From assembly GCF_009389715.1 (NCBI RefSeq), contig NW_024067667.1, positions 3,246,501 to 3,310,500 on the forward strand: a DNA stretch of 64,000 nucleotides, written 5' to 3'. Below the pieces are notes generated by a model that saw only the letters and a program-made list of their open reading frames with translations, was not told the DNA's origin and did no database searches. Shown one piece after another: positions 1 to 11,950 of the stretch; position 1 is the first letter of the stretch; each line of letters opens with the position of its first letter. The translations under genes were made by a program, and so were the position numbers. Source of the stretch: Phoenix dactylifera. Lineage: Eukaryota; Streptophyta; Magnoliopsida; Arecales; Arecaceae.

Positions 1-924
1 GGCCTGAAGCCATCCTATTTCCCAGGACAGGAAACGGCAGTGTAAATTGCCTGGCAGCAGTTAGGAGCCATCATTGAAGCAAGGTTTAGATGATCCATGC
101 AACCTGTTTTATCACTCAGATATAATCGCATATCCATGGATGCAAGCAGCAGCAATTATTGGTTTTAATTTGAAGGTATGACAACGATTCCCCTGCACAA
201 AAAAGCAAAGCACTAAACCATTTAACCCAGCTTATGGATTGTCTTCCGCGAATATTCCAAAAACCCTTCATTTTACAAAATCTATTCATGAATTTGTTGA
301 ATGGCTGGTTCATATCTCACTCTCGGTAAAAGAATGGAAAATAAGGATGATTTCTTAGCTTCATTTTCAGTATTGCAATTCACCAGTAAGTTCTCTAAAT
401 GCAAATGCTGGCAGAAACCAAGATCCAAAGCCAAAAGCATCTGAGCAGTCTTTTCTTCTCATGACAGTAGAATTTTCTGTTGGCAACTTAGTTATAAAGA
501 ATTTTCTGTCCATCATGTAAACTGCAAATCTCCATCAGTGTACGAGAAAGAGATGGATTTGTTATAAAGCATCACGCACTAAAATTATTTTTATTGCCAC
601 TAAATCTTTCTATGAACTACAAGAATTATGAAGTTAAAGTACCCTCATGCGAGCACGAGATTGGCTGCTGTTGAGTAAGAAACTTTAGATGGCCAGTTCA
701 GGACTCCATGATTTTTGAGGTTCCCATGTAGCAAACAAACTTGCTGTATTTTTACATTCAGAGAGTTTCTTAAACTAAATCACACCTTTCAGTCCTACCA
801 TTGGCAAATAAGAAAAAACTCACGTACAAAAGATTTCCATGACTAGCTACGATGATTTACAACCGCCCATTTTAAAAGCACATAACTAAAAGGCTGCATG
901 ATCAAAAGAGCACTCAACCACCTA

Positions 925-3900
925 TCATGAATAAAAAGCATTCAGCATCTCCTGGTACACCATATCGATGAATTGGTTATTCTGTAACAAAAAAACATCC
1001 AGATTATCTTTACCGCTGCATCATGCAGATTATCTTTGCTGCTGCATCATGCAGATTCAAAAAGGTGGTGTGGAAAAAAAAAAAACCAAAACTACCGCAA
1101 AATTAGTATCTAAATCACTGAGCTAGAATACACATGATTCACAAATCACCTAAGGAGGCAACATGAAACTCATTCAGTCAAGTATTACTAAAAGTGGAGG
1201 GAGGCCCAAAACACTGCACCCCAAGCCAATTACAAAACAGAAAATGTCAAGCAGGCGAATATCCCTTTTTTTTTGAATGAAAGCCAGGCAGGTGAATATC
1301 ATCAGACAAGGCATTATGTAAATTGAAAATGATGAGCTGGGAGCATTATGATAACATACTAAATATCATAATGAAGACTAGCTTTGATGAGAACAAAGAT
1401 GCAGAAAGCATAAGATGTGAGCGGACTGAAAGAAGGATCAGAGGAAATTAGATGATGGAGGAGACTCAAGGATTGAAAAGAGAAAAGTATAGTACCATCA
1501 GCAGGAAAAGAAAAAGATGCAGCAAGGAAGAAAAGAAGTATTAAATTTAACGAGAACAAAGAAAGAAGCATATAAGAAGACAATGGAAAAAAAAAAGGGG
1601 ATTTTTTGCATGTATACCCTCTTCAATATACGAAATTGCATAAATATCCTCGTAAAATTACTATTTGCATGTATATTCTTCTTTTTTTTTCCTTTTTTTT
1701 CATATGAACCCGTACTATCTAACACCGTTAAAAAATAAATGGATTAAAACTAAAATGATTGAAATACGCTTATGAGTAGATATGCAAAAAAAGTTATAAG
1801 GGTACACATGCAAATAATAACTTTATGAGGGTATACATGCAATTTCTCATATTTAGAAAAGTATACATTCAAAAAATCTATTAAAAAAAGATCAAAACTC
1901 GGTTGGAACTTGCTAAATCTTTTATGATTCGGTTGGATTGACAAGTCAAAATACATTGTCAATTTTCTTTTTTAAAATCATGACTCGGTCAAATTAGAAT
2001 ATTAGGTGATCATTTTCGTAATTTTATTGTCCATTTGATTTTTATATAATTATCATTATTAAATCTATAATATCTATATATTTTTCATTATTTTTAAAAA
2101 ATTAAAGCATATCAAATTTAAATTAATTATTGATGCTTAGATTAGTAAAACATTTTTTAGTGATTTGTAAATATTGAGTTATTGTTTGTTTTTTAGGCGA
2201 TAATTTTGTAAAAATAGCATGATTCATTCTATAAGAATTGATATTAACATGAGATCATGTGACATGATAATATTAATCTTTTTTTGCCACCTTTTTTTAT
2301 TAAAAATAACTGAATTATCTTTACTGAATTTTGATCATTTTTTATCGAACTTTTTTAGGTGTATACCCTCCTAAATATGCGTAATTGCATGAATATCCTT
2401 GCAAAGTTTCTATTTGCATGTGTATCCTTATAAAATTTTCTTTTTGTGTGTCTACCTGTAAGGATATTTCAGTCATTTCAAATTTAAATCGTTTATTTTT
2501 TTAATGATGTTAGATGGTATGGATACATATATATAAAAAAAAAGAAAAAAAGAGTATAGAAGCAAAATAAGTATTTTATAAAGGTAGACATACAAATAGC
2601 AATTTTACGAAGATATTCATACAATTTTGTATATTTTGGAGGGTATACATGCAAAAAAACTCAAAAAAACACCTCTGTTACTGAACAATGAGAAAAAACA
2701 GGAGAGGTCAAAAAGAAAACGACGAAAGAATTAAAGAGAAGGAACAGAGAAGAGGCAATTGGGTTCACAGGTTTAGAGTGTTGACTCGTACGAGCAAATG
2801 AAAGAGACAGACAGTAGGCGCCTAGGATTTATACATAAAAAAGGAAGAAAAAGAATGGGTGAAAAAGGAATTAAATAAGGGAAAGACCAATAGGATTGTA
2901 GGGTTTATAGGTCATGTTAGTGGATGAAACAAAGTTTTTGCTGGCAACCTAGGGTTTAGAAAACACTGAGGGTCAAACAGAAGGTTGTATTTACTTGCAT
3001 ACGACCAACTAAGTTGCCAAAGCCGAGCCCTCTTAGGTGTTAAATCAGGTTTAAATGGCTAAATGGAGTAATGGACAATTTAAAGAGTCTAAAAACTTCC
3101 AAGCTTGAAAAACTGGAAAGAAGCAATAAATTTATTTTCATATATAAACAAAGAAAGAATCATTATCATTAAAATATGCATAAGAGTTATAACAGCAACA
3201 GCGCCCATCATTCAGTATATAGGAGAATGTATGAATGCACTCCTTATTTTCTAAATGTGCATTCTCTCCGTACTTCTATGCAATATGTTGTATATGAATG
3301 ACTCCAAAATTCAGTCGACTGGAGCCAAGTTCACCTCTATTGAAATAGACTAAAATCCAGTCAACGTAAAAGAATTTACAAATGCAATTGTTATTTTCTG
3401 TAAGTGTGTTTTCTACTATGTTGTCTTATGAATAACTCCAAATCCGGTCAACCGGAGCCCAGTTCACCTCTATGAGGCAGACTAGGTCAACAGGATTAGG
3501 TCAGATCTAGTTAGGTGAAATCGAAATATGGGGTTTCAACATCAAGATCTGAGCAGTCAAATGTGATCTACTATCTCCAAATTGCTTATACATCAAATAT
3601 TGGGTAATCTGGAGATCTCTAGCCTGTGCAACTAGTAGTCAAAGTGGACATTATACTGTGTTATTAAAAATTTTCATTTCTGACCATCTATTGCCTAGGC
3701 TAGGGCTCTCTAAATTATAAGATCTTTAGTTTGTAAGCAATTTAGAGATAGTAGATCACACTCAACAACTTGGATCATCGTTGTCGGACCCCTAACTTCT
3801 GATTTTACCTGACAAGATCTAACTACAAATCAGGTAAGCCAGAGCCTAGTTCACCTCTATATGAGGTAGAATATGATCTAGTCCACCAAATCTGAAGTCA

Positions 3901-6900
3901 GATCCAGTCATGTGAAATGGAGGATAAGTCTATGAGAAACATATAGAAGTATTTAAGTTGCAAATTTAAGAAGAAAGCATTTTTATATAAAGATACAACG
4001 CTTGTCAGGAACTAAGGACACAGAAGACGTTAGATGTGGCAAGAGATTCCTTCTTCCTCTCCTATTCTTCCTCCACCTTTTCTGATATTTTTTACCCTTG
4101 GAATGGCTGAACTCTAGATCAAGAAGTATCTCATTATCTCCTTCCTTCTCTCCAATTATAAATATTAGCACTTTTATACAAGGGGAAGGAGATAACAGAT
4201 CCAGTGTTCTCAATCCCTTAGTCATCATTAATAACTAATCCCTTGACTTGCATAAATATGCTATAGGAATCTCATCATAATGGAAATATTAGGTTCATTA
4301 ATGGAAGAGGGACTAGCAGAATTCAAGGCCCTCTTCAGTTTGGCTAAAGCAGAATAAGAGGAATTAATTAAGTTCATTCTATTACTCTTCCAAACACACT
4401 CTTGTGGCCCCACCTTTTACCAGGGGCATAATATGCATTTGAAAAGTTGATAGCCCCATATTTTTCCACACAATCTGAATAACACAGAGTAAAGATATTC
4501 CACCAAAAAGGCAGAATGACTTTACTCGCTGTTAAAGCAGGTTACAAGTACATCTATTCCATGCTAGCCTGTTTGTTTAGTGCTATATCCTTTCACTAGC
4601 AAATGGGGAGCTAGCAAAGAGAGGTTAAGAGAAGACAACATAATACGAACACATAATTAGATTTCTCATGCACATGCATATAAGTACACATCCAAACATT
4701 CAGATGCCTATTTTGAACAACCTTACATGGTGGCCATGCTGTAAGTGCTTTTCCTGACTCCAGGACCTTCCCAATTTAGGAACTCAAATTTCTAACAAGG
4801 TCATGTCCCAGTCATTTCCAGGAATAGGATAGCTCTACTTAAATTATGCTCACCTCCCATCCTCAAAAAATAGATCATTACAAGCAAAGCAATAAGCAGC
4901 AATACTAATGTAACTAGACTAACATTATCAGAATTGGATAAATAAATGGAGAAAGCATAGAACCAGAAAATAGTACCTGCACAAGCCTCAGCAATGCATC
5001 ATGGACTTTGTCTCTTGTAATAACTGGGTCATAGTTTGGCGATGGGGTGAGTGATGGAGGTGGAGCAGGGGGTGGAAAGGGTTGAAGTAATGGTGTACCA
5101 TATGGCCGCTGCATGGTACCAGGAGGATGAAGTGGTGGGGCAGTTGGAATGGAAGATGAAATTGGTGGCATCATCAATGCAGAAGAAGATGGTGCAGGTG
5201 AAAAAAATGAAGGTTTAACAAGATTTGTAACATGAGTGCTACTGCCACTGCTAGATTCATGTGCTGCATCAAGGAGGGGCATCACAGGAGTGGATGAAGT
5301 TGGCAGAGTAGGGGTGGACTGAATTGTTGGCAATGGGGATGGAGTAACACTTGGTGTGTGGGAAGATACATGGATAGGTGCAGAAGGTTGGTGTGGTTGT
5401 GCAGGAATTGCTGCATTTGATACATTTCCAATATTCATAGCTGCCTGCAAAACATAACAATTCCATGTCAAGGATAATAAAAATCAAATTATAACTCAAT
5501 GTGCACTGGTTCTGAAAATAATAACTACTGCAAGCAATAGAACTTTCTAGAATGAGTAAAATTGCCCTTACATTAAGACAAAAAGGGGATTTAAAAAGAA
5601 AAACAAAAAGAAAATAAAAATATGCAATGGCAGCACAAAACAAGACAAGGAACTGTTTACAAGAAGGGTACATACACTGAAGAAGTTCACAAACAAATCA
5701 TCAGGAACATCTGGAACTGGTGTGGCGGCAGATGATGTTGGTGGCTCTAGAGGACCTTCAATGACAGACAAACTAGGAACAGCTTCCAGTTCCTCAAACT
5801 CACTACTGCAAATGCAGAAGAATAAAATCAAATCCCAAGAGAACTTATTTGCAGAAGTCAAAATCAGGGATTTACAAGAGATTAGATATAGCAATTATAT
5901 GTGCTTTCATTTGTATATCTGCATGTGTGCACATGGTGTGGATGTGCCCATGCCTATGTGCATGCATGCTTTGTATGGTTATGTGTAAGATAGGTTGCAA
6001 CCAGTAAAAAATATTCTATACGATGCATGGGAACAAGAAGTGAACTTAGTGAAGGGTTGTTTCCAAGAAAGAAATTAGGCTTCATTACAAACATGAAAAC
6101 CTAATTAGGTATTAAAAACTAATGAAACTGTCAGTCATCTCGCACCAGCTCTTCGTTTTCAGTAATGTGGCATTCAAAAGGCAACCCTCCCCAAAGTGAT
6201 GGATCTCCTAAAAGTGAAGCTAGTATTACATGAAGTGTCACAAATATAGCAAAGTGAAATCAAGGGAAAGTCGGACGGACATGCTACACGCAAATCCCAT
6301 CCTTCTCAAGCTCACCCTAGCAAGGAATTAGCCATTTCATTAGCATTTTTTTCACCAAACAGGAAATTCCACGTACGAAAGACCACATTTATCATTATCA
6401 ACCATCTGATTTTAAATATGGCAAGAAACTAACATTCTTACCAGCATCTCTAGAATCATAAGGAAATAGATCTAGTATTTAAATTGTTTTTGGAAGCTAC
6501 ATATCAACTTTCAAGGAATGCCTTTGCACCCCGACTCGTGCAACAACATCATAATCATCGTTCATGCAAGTTATTAAACATGATCACACCTGAAGGTTGG
6601 AGTTTGGTGGTCGTAACATTGGTACTAAACTGACAATTACCCCTGCAGAACCTTTTTCTACAACTGTGCTTCATAAATATTGCCAATTTGCCATCCTAAA
6701 GCTTCATATTGTTGTACCTGTGATTTTAAATTCGTGTAGAGAATTGTAGTTATAAGTTCAGTGTATGATTTCTCATGCCAATAGAATAAACCAATACCAA
6801 GGAAGCAACAAGTTGTTAACCTACAAATTTAAGAAACCTGTTTTTATCACATTAATGTTTAAAATGTTTTTAAGGAGAGATCTATGCTGTCAATTTAAAA

Positions 6901-9900
6901 ACATGAAGTTTCAAGCTTCTAGATGGCTAGAAGTGCATGACTTAGAAATTTGCTCAAAAAGTTGTAGATATCACCGCAAGTTTTATGCATAAAACATCAG
7001 GATAGTCCTCACCATCAGCTTCCTCCACAGGTTGCTTGGGAGTTTTTCTTGTTTTTTTTTCGTTTTGGCGGGCGGGCGGCACGGGGGGAGGGGGGGTAGA
7101 GAGGAAGAACCAAATCAACTAAGTTGATATCTTTGAAAAGAACAAGGTTGCTATTTTAACAAGATTTAGTTAATAATTTTTGTGTAAGCTATTACAAGAA
7201 CCTAACGAGGGACATGGTTCTTCTCTGTTTTAAATTAGTCAGTGATGTATGCCACATTTTACAATAGCATAGGCTCCAACACAACAGATTCAAAGGTTTT
7301 TCCCCCGTGCCATGCATTAGATGCAGCTAAAATATAGCTTAAGATGTTCCCTGGGAATTTACACAATCAAGAAACATGTTACAAACATATTATAATATGT
7401 TACAAACATATTATAACATTTAGAGTGAAATGTTATTAAAAGAAAAGAAGCGAGGAGGCCTCCAACTAAAATGGCATCTCTAGGCACCAAATTTCCCCCA
7501 GTCATCAATGAAACCTCTAATTATTAAAGACTTTTCTCGCATTCCAGCTATGGTATTCATTGAGCTATCAATGCCCGTGCTGCATAAGCATAACAACGTA
7601 GTGCCATCCCAACTATCCAATTGGTTTTATAATCTAGCCTTTAGCAGTTGAAACTGAAGGAGAAAACATAAAAAGAAGAGAGGATGGTGAAGAGCCAATT
7701 TTGGATTTTAACTTTGCCCACCACAAGCCTACCATCTCGACTGAAATCTAAAATAATTTCCCAACCAATCTAAAATGCTGTCCATTACTTAGAAATGAGG
7801 AGAGGTCATCTTCTTCCACACTTAAGCCTTTCTCCAATCAGGCAACAATAACATCTCAGTGAAAGAGCACCTGAAGAGAGTAAAACATCTTCGCTGAATA
7901 CTTCATCATTTTTTATCGGTATTAGAATTCAGGTTTATTTATCTAAGTTGATCCCAACACCTTGCTTATGATAAAATGCAGCCCCTTATTGTCTCAAAAG
8001 CACAAAAGACAAGGTGCATATTCATATGATTCCTCATTACCATTGAAGAAAAGAATATCATCCACAAATTAGAGATGAGAGAAGAGAATCAGCCCAGACA
8101 AAGCTCCTGCAGAAGAAAATAATATTGTTTCCTTGATCCACATGAGGTTATGTGGTAGCATTTTTTCTATCACTATCAGTTACTTTTGCCATGCATGAAG
8201 CAAGTCTAGTAATTGCAATTTATAAATGTATCAATTTTGTCAGAATACCATTTAGAATGATGATTTCTTCCTTACACCTCATTTAAATATATAATTTTGT
8301 TTGGAGCAGTTTTTACATGTATTCAATAGGTTCAACATGATGAAATTTACATCAACCAAAACTACCACCTTTCTCAAATTTTAAGATATCATCTTCTAAA
8401 TTATATACAGGAAAGCCACTTGTGTACTATCTACCCTATCACCGTGAATCTGAACCCTACACCAACTAGTTATGAACCTATTTCTCACACCTGACATCAA
8501 CATTTTTTTGTTCAATTTTTTTTTACTTCTACATATAGACAATTAAACCAGAACAATTGCCACAATACCCACTTCCTCACAGCCATTTGAAGATCTTCTA
8601 GTTCTAGATTTGCACTAGACATGCATATAAGCTGCTCAGAAAAATATACTTGAAAAAGTTCATGTCAAATAAGTCTTATCTTTCTCAAAACATGTCACTG
8701 AGTTTCATGATGAACCAAATGTAGTAGAGGATCATAATGGTCACATTACTGTTCCATTCTATTAAATGTTGGTAGATTTCATGCTAAAACTACAATAGGT
8801 AGTAATTTCAAAAAAGGTAAGTATAATGTAAAAAAGCTGTGTTCACCTGAGACAATGAGCAAAAAACTATCCAATTAGTTGTCGATTATAGGTAATTAAA
8901 TTATTGATCAGCAACAATACCAATTTCTCTCTGTATAGAAGAACAAAAGATGGACACATTAAATGTACAATATATTGCATAGCCACAGGTATATAGTATA
9001 AGACATGGTCCACATTACAAGAATCATTTCTTGCACCTCATAAAAACGGGAGAGGGTGCAATGAGACCATATACTTAGGAATAAATTTTATGACTAAGAG
9101 AAAGCAAAGAGGAAGAAATATAGTAGGACTAGTCCTAAAATTCAAGTGCTTATATAAGCCATGATATAGCTGTTGCAGAAATACAATCCATCAAGTTATT
9201 TAAAATTGATAGTATTAGCTATTAGAATTTTTCTTCAAAAATAATTAGACCATGCTAAAAAAGATTATAGTGTTGTCAATCCAAATACCATTGCCGAAAC
9301 AGTGCGAACCGGGCGGTTCAGAGCAAAACCGGTGCGAACCGGATGGTTCGAAGCAGAACCGGTGCGAACCGGACAATTCGGTGCAGAACTGGTGCGAACG
9401 GGATAGAGGAGTTAGTTCAGTCAAATTCAGAGACCACGAAGAACAATGATGACAATTTTGATTCAGGTATGCTGAACCGGTACCGAAAGCCGTACCAGTC
9501 AGCAACCAGACCGGTTCAACATGATCGGTACCGGGCCCATACCGGAAAAACCCAGCCGGAGTTGGAGAAGAAGAGAAACAGCAAGCGAGCGTGGGAGGGA
9601 GGGAGAAGAAGAGGCCGCAGATTCCTGCGGAGGGCTGCGGGGGGGGGGGGCACCGCAGGGACCCGGCGGAGGCCTCGGCCTTCGCCGCCGCCCCACGCAG
9701 CGGCTGCTGCTCCCTCCATCCCCAGCTCGCTCGTTGTTTCTCCTTTTCTTCTCCGGCTCCGACGCGAACCGGTTTCCACGATGGAACCATACCGGTAAGC
9801 CGCCGGACCGGTCCGGTACGGGCCGGTTCAGCATACCATGATTCTGATGGTCATGGATCTGGTGGCCAGAGAAAGGTGGAGAATATGAAACTATCATTTA

Positions 9901-11873
9901 TGAGACAGTTGCATGATAGTCTTCGATTCACCGATGAGTTCCAGTTTACACATGCTATACAGGATAGAAACCATGATGCATGATCCGATAGAGCCTACGA
10001 GGAAACGATTGCATATGAAAGACGGACTCCTCGAGGTCATTTAGGAGAACACAATGCAGTTGCAGATGATCCTGCACGTAGAATAAGATCCATAAACGTA
10101 TCAAATTCTGAATCATATATTGAATCCTATTACCCACAGCCACAAACAGCTTATGACCCATACAAATATGGATATAAATATGGTGCGTATGAGGCATCGT
10201 CTTTCAGTGCTTACTAATCCTATGCAGCCTCAAGCATTGTACAAATCATATTTTGCTGCCGGCATATTCGGATGGATCCCTCCACAGCCGTATTATCAGC
10301 AAAAAGACATCTCTCAGAGCTAGAGCTTCAGTGAAAGATCCAAGACTCATTATAACCTAGAGCATGTTACTTACAGAATGAACGTACATGACTATAATAT
10401 CGCTTACTCAAAAAGATGGACTGATATACCTCTTGATTATGTTAATGATCCGAATATCTACGAGAGACATCGCTACTCGATGAAATTTTAGATATTGGTA
10501 TATTGTACTTTAAATATATGTAATTGATTGTACCATTTTATATTTTGTAGCTCACTAATTAATTTTAGAATATTTTATGTTGCTTCTTCTAGCATGCAAT
10601 ATCTTACTAATCATTTTATGTTTTACATTATTCTAAAACATCAAGACACATCATTTAAGATGCATCGGAATCATAAAAACATCAAAAAACATTAAGAAGC
10701 ATCAAATTATACTTAAAATTATTGAAAAAAATTGAAAAAAATAGTTATCATTAATTCAAACTTAAAATATATTGAAAAAAAATTGGCGTGTCTGTTTCGA
10801 ACCGGCATGCCATTGCGTACCATGTCGGACGGTACCTTACCGAACCAATACCGTACCAAACCGGCTGCTAACCGATACGGATCCCGATATCGATTCAGTG
10901 GACCTTGCATAATTTACAACACAACAACTTGAAGATAATTCAGCAAAGATGTTCTACTCCAAAAAATGATATACACGGTCCAAACTAGCAGATGGACAAG
11001 ATATTTATGAACACAATATGGGAAAGCAAAAGTGAAGGATGGATGACAGAATAGTATTATGACCTATTGAGCATACCAAATTTAGGAATATTGCACATTA
11101 CCTTTTGGTCGCAGGTACTTTAGGCTTCGGAGGGACTTTGGAATATGCATTAAGTATCCTGGATGAAAGAGAATATTTCAGTATGATGCAACGTAAATTC
11201 ATCACGGCTCATTCTCATACATAATGTTAAGTTTTTAGAATATAAGGAAAAAATAAACATTAAATGAAATATGCATTAAATACCCCAAATGGAAGAGAAT
11301 ACTTTAGTTTGCATGATAATTATAGTCATAGCATTTACAATTAATGTAATAAGTCTAAATAAGAAACACAATCACACAATATAGGCAAGACAAAGATGAT
11401 TTCTAACATCAATATCACTTAATTATACAAAATTCTAAATAAACTAAAGACCATTTGAAAAAAATTATGATAACCATCCCTGATATTATATTATCTATCA
11501 TGACTCACAAAGTAAATGTAAATCGAGGTTTTAAATCTCTGGTATATTGGTCATCTCGATGAGTGGCTAAGAAAGAGATGAACCAAGATCCCGGTTTATA
11601 TCATCCAATAGGAAAGTGGGAAATTTGGAGGATCTAAAGATTTTTTGAGACGTCAACCAATATTTTTGGAATGAGATATTGAAATCATGACCTATATGAT
11701 AAATTCAAGATTAAATAGTATGTTTAAGCATTAATTTCAAGATCTATTAGTCAAGAAAGCTTATTTAAAGAAATAAAAAATAATAATAATAAATATTAGG
11801 CAGAATGAATAATATCATATTGGCCAATATTTGGGATTTTATATTAGCCACATATATATATACATACATACAT

Positions 11874-11950
<77 letters not shown>

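Noticed and set aside
3300-3900. Regularly spaced GAGCC-AGTTCACCTCTAT blocks considered as a CRISPR-like or satellite array
   Set aside because: Only three diverged copies at irregular spacing in a plant intron; better explained as an old rearranged repeat.
9245-9983. Several overlapping 90-180-codon frames
   Set aside because: Same base-composition effect in the GC-rich MITE; no domain, no start context and no splice support.
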